Positions 8,283-17,947 of a stretch of 64,000 nt of DNA are shown piece by piece. This DNA comes from Candidatus Accumulibacter proximus (lineage in GTDB: Bacteria; Pseudomonadota; Gammaproteobacteria; Burkholderiales; Rhodocyclaceae). The translations under genes were made by a program, and so were the position numbers. Where the stretch lies: assembly GCA_016709675.1 (NCBI GenBank), contig JADJMH010000034.1, forward strand, positions 310,001-374,000, given 5' to 3'. Position 1 is the stretch's first letter. Each line of letters starts with the position of its first letter. The notes below the pieces were generated by a model that saw only the letters and a program-made list of their open reading frames with translations, was not told where the DNA came from and ran no database searches.

Positions 8283-8726
8283 ATGTTCAAGAACATTCTT
8301 GTCCCTACGGATGGCTCCGAGCTTTCAAAGGAGACTGCCCGTCGGGCAGTATCGTTCGCCAAGGAGGCGGGGGCGCGCATTACGGCGTTTTTTGCCAAAC
8401 CCGAGTACCCGGTAAGTTACTACGGTGAGGGCGCATTGATTGACCCGACGACGCCGGAGAAGTTCGCTGAACTTGCCGAGCAGCAGGCACAGCAGACCCT
8501 GGATTTTGTCGTTCAGTTGTGCGACTCAGCAGGCGTGCCGGTCGAGAAGCTGTCGCTGATCAGCGACATTCCCTATCAGGCAATCATCGACGCGGCAACT
8601 CAGGCCGGCTGCGACCTGATTTTCATGGCCTCGCATGGTCGCCGGGGCTTCACGGCACTGTTGCTCGGCAGCGAAACCAACAAGGTCCTTACGCACTCAA
8701 AGATTCCGGTCCTGGTTTATCGCTGA
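8283..8726 (+). CDS. Universal stress protein, UspA family
   Basis: A 147-residue cytoplasmic protein beginning MFKNILVPTDGSELS and ending with the nucleotide-binding type G-2x-G-9x-G-(S/T) region (ASHGRRGFTALLLGSETNKV), consistent with an ATP-binding Usp. A strong GGAGG precedes the ATG by seven bases. FNR or Anr control of usp genes is known in other proteobacteria, and the upstream box here supports induction at low oxygen. Its client or exact function is not readable from sequence. The 250 bases after it, up to 8976, show no gene. Confidence 0.93.
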   Translation: MFKNILVPTDGSELSKETARRAVSFAKEAGARITAFFAKPEYPVSYYGEGALIDPTTPEKFAELAEQQAQQTLDFVVQLCDSAGVPVEKLSLISDIPYQAIIDAATQAGCDLIFMASHGRRGFTALLLGSETNKVLTHSKIPVLVYR

Positions 8727-8976
8727 TTCCCCCGCCGCCCCTCGCCACACGCGGGCAGGCAGGATTGCTGCGCGCCGTACTGCCGCCGGGTTTATTGCCG
8801 TGCTGCCCCGTGCGGACCGGCCGGCGACACCCATCCTTCCGCCGAAATGTCCGCTGATCGTTCCTGATCGGCTCGCTGCCTGCATCAGCGCCGGTGTCGC
8901 TGCCGGAATGTGGCAAAATGCCTTGGGCCATCGAGATTCTGATGGCCAAATGTGCCTGGCTGATGGAGGAAACGGA

Positions 8977-9660
8977 GTGCTGATTCGTTGTATAGAGAAA
9001 AGTGCGTGTTGGCTCGGCTGGGCATCGAGCCGACACACCATCCTGCTTTCACTTTTTTCCCTCTGCTCAGGCGCGCAGGCAGTCGATGTCGGGTTGGCCG
9101 GTGTCTTTCCGGGAAAAGCATTGCTGACGATTGACGGTGGGGTGCCGCGAACTGTCGCGGTTGGCAGCAGGACCGCTGAAGGCGTCACAGTGCTTTCTGT
9201 CGATAGTCAGACGGCCACCATTGAGGCCAATGGAAGGAAGCAGGTTCTGCGGGTTGGGCAGAACGTTGCCTCGCAATCTTCAGCTGGCGGCGGTGGCAAG
9301 GCGACATTGACCGCTGACGGCAGGGGCCATTTCGTGACCACTGGCAATGTCAACGGAACGACAGTCCGCTTTCTCGTTGACACGGGCGCCACGATGATCT
9401 CCCTTGGTGCCAGCGAGGCGCGGCGAATCGGCCTGGATACCAGCAAGGGTCGGACAGCGTTTGTCAATACAGCCAATGGTCAGGCGGTGGTGACGCACGT
9501 CAAGCTCGACACGGTACGGGTGGGCGAAATCGTCATCAACAACGTTGATGCCGTGGTCCATCAACAGGAAATGCCCTTCGCCTTGCTGGGCATGAGTTTC
9601 TTGAACCGTATGGAAATGCAGCGTGATGGTCAGACGATGACCCTCAGGAAGCGCTACTAG
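8977..9660 (+). CDS. Clan AA retropepsin-like aspartic protease (TIGR02281 type)
   Basis: A 227-residue protein with a hydrophobic N-terminal segment (about residues 17-33, ending near GAQA) that looks like a signal peptide or anchor, so it should act in the periplasm. The C-terminal half has the retropepsin active site FLVDTGATMISL and the partner motif ALLGMSFLNRM. A single D-T-G per chain implies a dimer. The GTG at 8977 is chosen because GGAGGA lies six bases before it; upstream in-frame ATGs lack a binding site and would add non-hydrophobic sequence. The following small gene begins 12 bases downstream. Confidence 0.85.
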   Translation: MLIRCIEKSACWLGWASSRHTILLSLFSLCSGAQAVDVGLAGVFPGKALLTIDGGVPRTVAVGSRTAEGVTVLSVDSQTATIEANGRKQVLRVGQNVASQSSAGGGGKATLTADGRGHFVTTGNVNGTTVRFLVDTGATMISLGASEARRIGLDTSKGRTAFVNTANGQAVVTHVKLDTVRVGEIVINNVDAVVHQQEMPFALLGMSFLNRMEMQRDGQTMTLRKRY

Positions 9661-9672
9661 GAGATTTCGAAC

Positions 9673-9933
9673 ATGCGTCATCGCAGCGAAAAGCTGTCCA
9701 TGTTGGGCCGCGAGCTTGAGCTTCTGATGGGTGAGCGGCAGACGCTACTGCAGGTGGTGGGTGCAACCGCTGCACTGATTGCCAGTCTGGATAGCAGCCA
9801 ACTGCCGCTCGGCGCCGTCAAGCCGGCTGATCTGGTGGCCAGCACGATCAACGCCCTGCCGGACGAAACGCTGCAGGATGCGCTTGCCGCAGTTCATGCA
9901 GAGATCGAGGAGGAACCGGTTGTCATCAACTGA
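9673..9933 (+). CDS. Small hypothetical protein
   Basis: An 86-residue, probably alpha-helical, soluble protein with an acidic C-terminus and no motif I recognise. It has a good ribosome binding site (AGGAG) and starts 12 bases after the aspartic protease. Its 3' end overlaps the preferred start of the Nudix gene, so it appears to be the middle cistron of a three-gene operon. Residues 30-60 suggest a helix pair (TAALIASLDSSQLPL). It is probably real because of codon use and spacing, but function is unknown. Confidence 0.65.
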   Translation: MRHRSEKLSMLGRELELLMGERQTLLQVVGATAALIASLDSSQLPLGAVKPADLVASTINALPDETLQDALAAVHAEIEEEPVVIN

Positions 9934-10558
9934 GGCCGTGTTTGGCCCACCAGCAGCCAGCAGCAGCGCCGTCGATCTCGACCGGATACGGCTGGTCCTG
10001 AACGCGTCACCTTCCCGGAGTCACGTGGTGCTTGAGGACGGCGTTGGCGACGAGGAACTGACGCCGGCTGCCGTACTCTTCCCGATTGTCCAGCGAGTGG
10101 GGGGGCCGACGGTATTGCTCACGCAGCGCACCGCGCATCTGAAGGACCATCCTGGTCAGATAAGTTTTCCCGGGGGCCGGCGCGAGCCGGCGGACGCGTC
10201 GCCCGCGCATACCGCCCTGCGAGAAGCCAGTGAGGAGATCGGGTTGTCGCCGGCGCATGTCGAGATCGCCGGTTACCTGCCTGAATACCTGACCAGCACG
10301 GGCTTTCGGGTCACCCCGGTGGTGGCCATGGTGACGCCGCCTTTTGACTTGCAACTCGACGCATTTGAAGTGGCGGAGGCATTCGAGGTGCCGCTGGCTT
10401 TCCTGCTGGATCCCGTCAACCACCAGCAACACTCCCTGCACTACCGCGGCAAACTCCGGCACTACTACGCGATGCCTTATGGCGAATACTTCATCTGGGG
10501 TGCCACAGCAGGGATCATCGTGTCCCTTTGCCGTGTCCTTGGCGTCGCTGTTCGCTAA
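9920..10558 (+). CDS. Nudix hydrolase, CoA pyrophosphatase (NudL/YeaB type)
   Basis: A 212-residue cytoplasmic Nudix enzyme. The segment LLTQRTAHLKDHPGQISFPG is the UPF0035/CoA-pyrophosphatase signature, immediately followed by the Nudix box GGRREP-x8-LREASEEIGL with the metal-binding Glu residues. Expected reaction: cleavage of CoA to phosphopantetheine and 3',5'-ADP. The TTG at 9920 has GAGGAGGA six bases upstream and overlaps the preceding stop; GTG at 9938 is an alternative. Its stop nearly abuts the stop of the convergent gene at 10555. Confidence 0.88.
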   Translation: MSSTEAVFGPPAASSSAVDLDRIRLVLNASPSRSHVVLEDGVGDEELTPAAVLFPIVQRVGGPTVLLTQRTAHLKDHPGQISFPGGRREPADASPAHTALREASEEIGLSPAHVEIAGYLPEYLTSTGFRVTPVVAMVTPPFDLQLDAFEVAEAFEVPLAFLLDPVNHQQHSLHYRGKLRHYYAMPYGEYFIWGATAGIIVSLCRVLGVAVR

Positions 10559-11034
10559 TCGAGCACCAGCACGAGTTTTTCCAGAAACTGCTGCGCCGCT
10601 TTTTGATCCGGGGCAGCGCGGAGCGCCGCGCGCAGTTTAACGAGTTGCCGCAGGAGTTCATCGCGCGTCCGCGTTCTCTCGATCTCGGCGACCAGCGCGC
10701 CGGCCTGCGCGCCTAGCAACTCCATCAAGGTGCGTGCGGCATAGCTCCTGGCCAGGCTGATGTCCTCGTCAGGAAGCGCTGGGTGAGCGTCTGGCAGGTC
10801 TTTCGCACTGCTCCCCGGCGGAGACTGAACCTGAATGAAACCGCCATTGAGCAAGGCCGCAAGGTGCCGCTTGCCCTCGGCGCTGGAAGAGCTGAGCGCG
10901 ACGAGTTCGTCTCCCGTGCGGTGGCCATCGACCATGATCAACAGTGCTCGTACTCGGGAGGGCAGGCGATTCGCGCGGGTGGATATCTCGTCAAGGCCCT
11001 TCGGCGTTTTAGACAAGACAGACGACAGTTTCAT
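10555..11034 (-). CDS. Hypothetical protein of helical type
   Basis: A 159-residue soluble protein starting MKLSSVLSKTPKGLDEISTR. The middle resembles a winged-helix-like pattern (LIMVDGHRTGDELVAL followed by a hydrophobic segment) often seen at the start of PilZ- or response-linked regulatory proteins, and the C-terminus is a helical Arg/Leu-rich segment. No catalytic motif is visible. The ATG at 11034 is used because the 77-residue extension is low-complexity and overlaps the divergent promoter region. I do not recognise a named family with confidence. Confidence 0.65.
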   Translation of the reverse strand: MKLSSVLSKTPKGLDEISTRANRLPSRVRALLIMVDGHRTGDELVALSSSSAEGKRHLAALLNGGFIQVQSPPGSSAKDLPDAHPALPDEDISLARSYAARTLMELLGAQAGALVAEIERTRTRDELLRQLVKLRAALRAAPDQKAAQQFLEKLVLVLD

Positions 11035-11183
11035 CCTTGAAGGCTTTCCAGAAGCGGCAGAGCGATGTTGCGTGAAGTGTCGGGTTTCTGCAAGTCCCGA
11101 TGAATTATGGTATGGTGCCCATTTGGATACTGGGCCGATGCGGATTACCACGCCTGCGCCGTGCAGCCCAACAGGACTTTGGG

Positions 11184-12101
11184 ATGAGCCTGTTTTCCCT
11201 GCTTGCCGTCCTGCTGCTTGAGCAGGTCCGGCCACTGCCTTACCGTCGGTTTGTCCACGAGCCACTTTCCAGCCTGGCCCGCTTTCTCGAAAGCAGGTTC
11301 AACGCTGGCGAGCGCCATAATGGAGTGGTCGGCTGGCTGATTGGCGTCGGTGGGCTGGTGTTGGTCACTGCCGGCATCCATCTCTTCCTTGCCGAGTTCA
11401 GCTTTGTGCTCGCGTGGTTATGGAACGTTGCTGTTCTCTATCTGACGATGGGCTTTCGCCGGTTTAGTCGCCATTATACGGGCATTCAGCTGGCGCTTCG
11501 CACGGATGACGTGGCGGAGGCGCGCAGGCTGCTCGCCGAGTGGCGGGGTAGGGGGGCGGATGGCCTTTCCTCGTCCGAGATCGCTCAGCTGGCGATCGAG
11601 GAGGCGCTTTGCGCGTCGCATCGCCATGTTTTCGGCGTCTTCGTGTGCTTTCTCCTCCTGCCAGGCCCCTGCGGCGCGGTGCTGTATCGCGTCTCGGCCT
11701 CTCTCGCGGATACCTGGGGCGGGCGAGACAGCGCAGAAGATGGTGATTTCGGAGTTTTTGCACGGCGAACCTTTGCTATCATTGACTGGCTTCCTGTGCG
11801 GCTGACTGCTGCAGCTTTCGCCATCGTTGGCGATTTCGAGGATGCGGTCTATTGCTGGCGCACGCGAGCCGACCAATGGCCAGGCGATGGTCTGGGGATT
11901 GTCCTGGCGAGCGGCGCTGGTGCCTTGGGGGTCCGCCTCGGGATGCCGGTGCTTGACGCCGGCGAGATTACCGAGCGGGCAGAGATCGGTACCGGTGAAG
12001 AAGCAGACGTTGACTTCATGGAGAGTACCGTCGGGCTGATTTGGCGGGCGCTGGTGCTGTGGTTGTTGTTGTTGCTTTTGTTGGGCTTGCCAGTCTGGTA
12101 G
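11184..12101 (+). CDS. CobD/CbiB-family membrane protein
   Basis: A 305-residue membrane protein with helices near residues 48-70, 76-96, 150-172 and 285-304. The motifs VLYLTMGFRRFSRH and SHRHVFGVFVCFLLLPGPCGAVLYR match the CobD/CbiB (AmpE-related) family. In cobalamin-making bacteria, CbiB attaches aminopropanol to cobyric acid. The betaproteobacterial branch seen here is often outside cob operons, as it is in this window, so its substrate is uncertain. AGGA precedes the ATG at 11184. It lies 32 bases upstream of the thiolase gene, possibly in one transcript. Confidence 0.8.
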   Translation: MSLFSLLAVLLLEQVRPLPYRRFVHEPLSSLARFLESRFNAGERHNGVVGWLIGVGGLVLVTAGIHLFLAEFSFVLAWLWNVAVLYLTMGFRRFSRHYTGIQLALRTDDVAEARRLLAEWRGRGADGLSSSEIAQLAIEEALCASHRHVFGVFVCFLLLPGPCGAVLYRVSASLADTWGGRDSAEDGDFGVFARRTFAIIDWLPVRLTAAAFAIVGDFEDAVYCWRTRADQWPGDGLGIVLASGAGALGVRLGMPVLDAGEITERAEIGTGEEADVDFMESTVGLIWRALVLWLLLLLLLGLPVW

Positions 12102-12133
12102 GCGGTTGATCGATCAATTACAGGAGTTTCTTC

Positions 12134-13315
<1,182 letters not shown>

Positions 13316-13337
13316 GCGCAGACAGCTGTAGGCCAAG

Positions 13338-13372
13338 AAAAAGGCCCGACCGCTTGGCGGTCGGGCCTTTTT
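13338..13372 (+). terminator. Rho-independent terminator after the thiolase gene
   Basis: An 11-bp perfect GC-rich stem (13343-13353 with 13357-13367), a 3-base loop and T5 at the 3' side; A5 at the 5' side extends the stem and would also allow it to work on the opposite strand for the convergent gene ending at 13528. Confidence 0.93.
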
Positions 13373-13527
13373 CTGCGTGTGATGGGCGGCAAGGTCGCCG
13401 CGATCCAGAACTCAGGCGGGTTTTGCTTGCCGATCGCCGCCAACGCGGTGTCGTCTTGAAGCGGGCGATCCGCATTCAGCGTGTCCCGCCAGTCGACAAT
13501 GCGAGGACAACAGGGTGAGGCCCCTGA

Positions 13528-15576
13528 TCATGAGGCAAAATGCCGAAGTGCCGGCATCAGCGGGTCGATCTCGCCGTTCGCCGCTCGCGGCGACGGGGGC
13601 GCGAGCTCGGCGTAAGCGGCGAGCGCATCGGCGCTCGGCCGTCCGACCAAAGCCGCCAGGTCCGAGAAGCGTACTCCCTGTCGCACGAGCCAGGCGATGC
13701 AGGTGTGTCGAAGGTCCTCCGGGGTCAGGCTCGCAGCGTCCGCCAGACCTGCGTCGAAGGCGGCGCAGATCACTACCGACTGGAGGTGGGCCGCGGTGAT
13801 TGGCGCGCCGGCTGCATCGGCCAGCAGCGGCGCCGAGCGCTCGTCAGGCGCCGCCGCCCGGCAGGCCGTCAGCCATGGTGGAACCTGTAACTGGCGCGGA
13901 GTGTTGCCGCGTATACGCAGCGTCCCGGCGGCAGGATCGAAGTCTTCCTGAACCAGATGGATCACTTCGTCGGCCGTCAGACCGAGCAGCAGGAGGGTGA
14001 CCAGGAAACGCTCCTCGAGCGCGGACGCTGCGAGGAGCGCTGCCACTTCCTCTTGGCTCAACTCGCGCGCCGACTGCGTCTGGCCGGGAAGCAGGCCAAT
14101 CGGCGGCCGAATGCCAGCCGGCAGCGCGCCGGCCATGTTCCCCGCCAGCTGCCTGGCAGGATGGCCAGACATCGGCCAGGCTTGCGGAATGACGACTGTC
14201 GTCGTCGCCGCGCCTTGGGCAGGAGGCGAACGCGTAAACAGCTCGATGAACCAGATGGCGAGCAGCCCGAGACCGAACGCAGCTCCCGTTACGAGCAGTG
14301 CGTCACGCAGATACTCTGGTCGAAATGGCGACTGCGGAACGCTCGCCGCCTCGACCACCTGGAGTGCCGGTAGCCGGCTGTTCTCGCTGGCACCAAGTCT
14401 GGCAAAACGCTCGAGCGCCCCGCGGTGTGCGTTCTCGATCTGTGCGAGATCGTCTTCGAGCGACTTCGACTGTGCGAAGCGCTGTGAAAAGGCTTGCACG
14501 TTCGCGCGCTGGTTCCTGACCTGCGTCTGCAAGCGCTCGACCGTCGCCCGGGCGCTGGCCAGCTCTTCTTCGGCGGCGGCGATCCCTGCCTCACGACCCG
14601 TCGCACGCTGCAGCTCGATCTGCCGTTCCAGTTCGCTCAGGCGAATGCGCAACGCCCGCGCATGCGGATCGATGCTCATGAAATGCGGGGTGTAAGTCCG
14701 CTCCAGCGCGCGTATCTCCTGGCGAACAAGCGACGCGTGCTGTTCCATGCCTGCCAATGTCGGATCATCCTTGGTTGGCGTCGTTCGTGCGCCACCGCCG
14801 GCGCCTTCGCGCAAGGCGCGCAGTCGGGACTCGGCGATCGCCGCGCGCTCGGTTGCCGTATTCAGTGCGGTGCTCAGCCCTTTCAGCTGAGCGACGGCAT
14901 CGTTCTCCTCGCGCTCGCCGGAAACGACGCCGCTCGTGTTGCGAAAACGCTCCAGACGCTCGCGTCGCTCGCTTACTGCTTGGCCCAGCCGGGCGACTTC
15001 CTCGCGTGTCTGCGCCAATCCCTCGTCCGCGACCATCTCGTGCGTCGCCTGCATCTGATCGCGATATGCGTCGACCAGCGCGTTCAGTGCTGCGGCAAGC
15101 AGCTCCGGCTTCGCGCCGGTTGCCTGCAGCTCGACGACAGCCGTGCCGGCCACCGGCACCGCACGGATCATCCCCTTCAACTGCTCGACGAGGTTACTTT
15201 CGCTGGTCGACGCCTGACCGGCCGAGGCAAGCAACGCGGCAACCTTCTCCAGCAGCGGGCGGCTGGTCAGCACCTCGACTTCGGTCAGCACCCCGGCTCC
15301 GGCACGCGGCGCAGACTGCTGGCCGGCCTCGCCGGCAACTGCCGGCGTCAGCGGACGCGGCTCGAGGCTTCCGGGGGTTATCGCCACTCTGGCGGTCGCC
15401 CGGTACTCGGCCGGCCGCAGGAAATCCCAGGCCAGGCCGGGCAGCATGACGAGGAAGAAGACCATTGCAAAGACCCGTGCCCGCCGGCGATTGCTGCGCC
15501 GTGTGGCCGCGGCCCCATCGGCGTCCGGGGTCACATCGAGTTCGAGGAAGGCGCGCAGCGAGGACATCACTTGCAT
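13528..15576 (-). CDS. Wzz/GumC-like polysaccharide co-polymerase fused to a degenerate tyrosine-recombinase domain
   Basis: A 682-residue protein from the ATG at 15576 (GAGGA eight bases upstream). Residues 34-52 and about 427-449 are membrane helices bracketing a long coiled-coil periplasmic region, the topology of Wzz/GumC/EpsF chain-length determinants; the FRPEY motif precedes the second helix. After a Pro-rich linker, residues 507-682 follow the tyrosine recombinase (phage integrase) pattern: LLGLTADEV..DFDPAAGTLRIRG, then TPEDLRHTCIAWL and the terminal Tyr656. The box I Arg is Thr535, the box II His is Glu621, and LGH is VGR, while Arg624 and Tyr656 remain. Catalysis is therefore unlikely. 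The domain would be cytoplasmic. No other exopolysaccharide genes are adjacent. Confidence 0.8.
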   Translation of the reverse strand: MQVMSSLRAFLELDVTPDADGAAATRRSNRRRARVFAMVFFLVMLPGLAWDFLRPAEYRATARVAITPGSLEPRPLTPAVAGEAGQQSAPRAGAGVLTEVEVLTSRPLLEKVAALLASAGQASTSESNLVEQLKGMIRAVPVAGTAVVELQATGAKPELLAAALNALVDAYRDQMQATHEMVADEGLAQTREEVARLGQAVSERRERLERFRNTSGVVSGEREENDAVAQLKGLSTALNTATERAAIAESRLRALREGAGGGARTTPTKDDPTLAGMEQHASLVRQEIRALERTYTPHFMSIDPHARALRIRLSELERQIELQRATGREAGIAAAEEELASARATVERLQTQVRNQRANVQAFSQRFAQSKSLEDDLAQIENAHRGALERFARLGASENSRLPALQVVEAASVPQSPFRPEYLRDALLVTGAAFGLGLLAIWFIELFTRSPPAQGAATTTVVIPQAWPMSGHPARQLAGNMAGALPAGIRPPIGLLPGQTQSARELSQEEVAALLAASALEERFLVTLLLLGLTADEVIHLVQEDFDPAAGTLRIRGNTPRQLQVPPWLTACRAAAPDERSAPLLADAAGAPITAAHLQSVVICAAFDAGLADAASLTPEDLRHTCIAWLVRQGVRFSDLAALVGRPSADALAAYAELAPPSPRAANGEIDPLMPALRHFAS

Positions 15577-15940
15577 CGTGGAATCCTCATAGTGAGGCGG
15601 CAGTTGGTAAGACGAAAACTCGGATGGGCCACCAGCCGCCGGAAGATCCGGGAGATCCGCAAGGACAGGCAATCCGACGGCACCGGCGAGAGTATATGAG
15701 CTCCCGTGAAGCGGCGTCAATCTCGGATTGGGGTCGCGGGAACCTGCGAAAGGTCATCCGAATCACCCTTCGCCCAGTGTTTGTCGCCATCGGCTCAGCC
15801 GGCAGGATGGCCACTGCACGAGTCCTCCCACCACAGGCAATGACAACTCGTCTTGCTCTACTCTGCATCCTTGCACGCCGTGATGCCCGCGCAGCGTTCG
15901 CTGGCCGAGGTCGGGTATACGCTGCGGCAGGTGGTGTGCG
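15577..15940. other. Intergenic stretch with no gene seen
   Basis: About 364 bases between the co-polymerase start and the SulP remnant stop. It should contain the promoter of the co-polymerase gene, but I see no convincing -35/-10 pair, repeat or RNA structure. Short frames across it are shadows. Confidence 0.5.
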
Positions 15941-16675
15941 TCAAGGGTTGACGCGTCCCTGGAACTCGTCGACCACATCAGCGACGCTGCTCCTGCGGCC
16001 GAAGTCGCCGACGCTTTCCTCCAGTCCTTCGGCGCGCAGGATGTCGCGCACCGCCGCGTGGGCGGCCACCAGCCGCAGGCGTATGCCAGCCGCCTGTAGC
16101 TCGGCGTGCAGCTTGGCCAGCATGCGTGCGCCCGCCAGATCGACGGTCGGCGAGGTGGACGGATCAAAGACCGCTAGCGTCAGGGTCTCGGGGGTGGAGC
16201 GGATCCGCTGCCAGATGGCATCGCGCACATGCTCGACATTGAAGTAGAGCAGGGCGGCCTCGACTCGGCAGAGCAGCGCCCCCGCAGCGGCGGTGTTGTC
16301 CCGGTTGCGCTCGATGTCGGAGTAGCTCCGCGTTCCTGGAATGCGACCGAGGAAGGCGACGTGCGGCTGGGCAGCGCGCCGGATGAGCAGCAGGAGCGAC
16401 ACCAGGACCGCGACGATCACGCCCTTGAGGATGCCCAGCACCAGCACGCCGGCGAAGGCAACCATGCAGACGCCGAACTCGAAACGGCTGACGCGCCACA
16501 CATGGCACAGTTCGGTGATGTCGACCAGGCCCTTGACGGCCACCAGCACGATCGCTGCCAGCACCACATTCGGCAGGTTGTACAGCATCCCGGTCAGGTA
16601 CATCAGGCATAAACCGATCGTCACCGAGGCGAAGACCAGGGCAAGCGGTGTCCGCGCCCCGGCCTTGTCGTTTAC
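15941..16675 (-). pseudogene. SulP-family anion permease, C-terminal remnant with STAS domain
   Basis: The frame encodes the last membrane helices of a SulP transporter (VNDKAGARTPLALVFA, LTGMLYNLPNVVLAAIVLVA, FEFGVCMVAFAGVLVLGI) followed by a complete C-terminal STAS domain (about the last 120 residues, with LAVFDPSTSPTVDLAGARML). A full SulP has roughly 550-600 residues; only about 245 remain. Similarity stops at about 16675, exactly where an ISKra4-type transposase fragment starts on the other strand, so the N-terminal half was removed by the rearrangement. Intact homologues move sulfate, bicarbonate or similar anions across the inner membrane. This copy cannot. Confidence 0.85.
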
Positions 16676-17335
16676 CGACCGTCAGACCCCGGCGGACGTG
16701 TTCGAGGAGATGTTCGCCGAAGTCGAGCGTCGTGACCCCAAGCATGAGAGAACGTGGTTGGTGCTGGTCGATGGCCAGGAAGCTCAACAGAGGGAAGTCG
16801 AAGCGGCGATTGCGCGCCGCCGAACGGACGTGGTGGTCATTCAGGATTTTGTGCATATCCTTAATACCGGTGGAAAGCCGCCTACTGCTTCCACGCAGAT
16901 GGCACTCAGGAAGCTGAAACTTGGGTGTTCGAACGCGCACACGCCCTACTCCAGGGTAAAGTCAGCGACGTGGCTGCGGGGATGCGCCGCAGCGCCACCC
17001 GTCAAGGGATCTCCCAAGAGGCGCGGGCGCCGGTCGACAAGTGTGCCGACTACCTGCTCAAGAACAAGGAACGTTTCGACTATGCCAAAGTACTGGCCAG
17101 CGGCTGGCCGATTGCCACCGGAATCATCGAGGGCGCTTGTCGTCAGCTGGTCAAGGACCGCATGGACCTCACCGGCGCCCGCTGGAGTCTGGATGGTGCG
17201 GAAGAGGTGCTACGCTTGCGCTCCCTTCGGGCCAGCGGCCTTGTTAACGAATACATGGCCTTGCACCATCGCCAAGAGCGCCAGCGCAACTATGGGTCGG
17301 TACCCCAGAACGAAGACATCAAATTGGCTACGTGA
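16676..17335 (+). mobile_element. ISKra4-family transposase remnant, 5' truncated and frameshifted
   Basis: The sequence encodes ISKra4-type transposase in two frames. The first reads from TDRQTPADVF to IQDFVHIL. After a one-base loss near 16860-16863, the second frame continues WKAAYCFHADGT, ERAHALLQGKV and then the conserved GWPIATGIIEGACRQLVKDR and MDLTGARWSLDGAEEVLR. It ends at a TGA at 17333-17335. The N-terminal half of the transposase is missing, and I could not find terminal inverted repeats. It separates two truncated genes, SulP before and aldo/keto reductase after, so the element or recombination through it caused the breakage. Confidence 0.85.
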
Positions 17336-17371
17336 TCGCAGGAAAACCGTGGCTCAAAGGAGCCGCACCCA

Positions 17372-17947
17372 TTGGATTTGCTGTCCTTCGCGATGAAACC
17401 CAACTACACCCGCCGCCGCCTATGGGGCATTCCGCGCTTTGACCTGATGCAGGTGCACAACCTGCTGGCGTGGGAAGAGCATTTGCCCACGCTGCTCGCC
17501 ATGAAGGCGGCGGGCCAGTTGCGCTACGTCGGCATCACCACCTCACACGGGCGCCGCCGCGGCGACCTGGAGCGCATCATGGCGAGCCAGCCGATCGACT
17601 TCGTGCAGATCACCTACAACCTCGTCGACCGCGAAGTCGAGCGGCGCCTGCTGCCGCTGGCGCAAGAGCGTGGCATCGCTGTCATTGCCAACCGGCCGTT
17701 CCAGCAGGGCGCGCTGCTCGACCGTCTGGCGCGCCGCCCGCTGCCGGCGTGGGCGGCCGAAATTGACTGCATGTGCTGGGCGCAGGTCGCGCTCAAGTTC
17801 ATCATCTCCCACCCGGCCGTCACCTGTGCGATTCCCGCCACCAGCCGCGTCGATCATGTGCGCGAAAACCTCGCTGCCGCCAGGGGACGCATGCCCGACG
17901 ACGCCATGCGCGCTCGCATGGCCGCTTTCGTGGCGGGCCGCGGATGA
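17372..17947 (+). pseudogene. Aldo/keto reductase, N-terminally truncated
   Basis: From about 17415 the frame matches the C-terminal two thirds of an aldo/keto reductase (FDLMQVHNLLAWEEHLPTL, GQLRYVGITTSHGRRR, ALKFIISHPAVTCAIPATS, with the NADPH-binding segment near the end). The first beta strands and the catalytic Asp/Tyr/Lys region are absent because the ISKra4 remnant abuts the 5' side. A TTG at 17372 could start a 191-residue product, but it would lack the active site. The stop overlaps the ATG of the DUF6064 gene (ATGA), showing that the two were once an operon. Confidence 0.8.
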
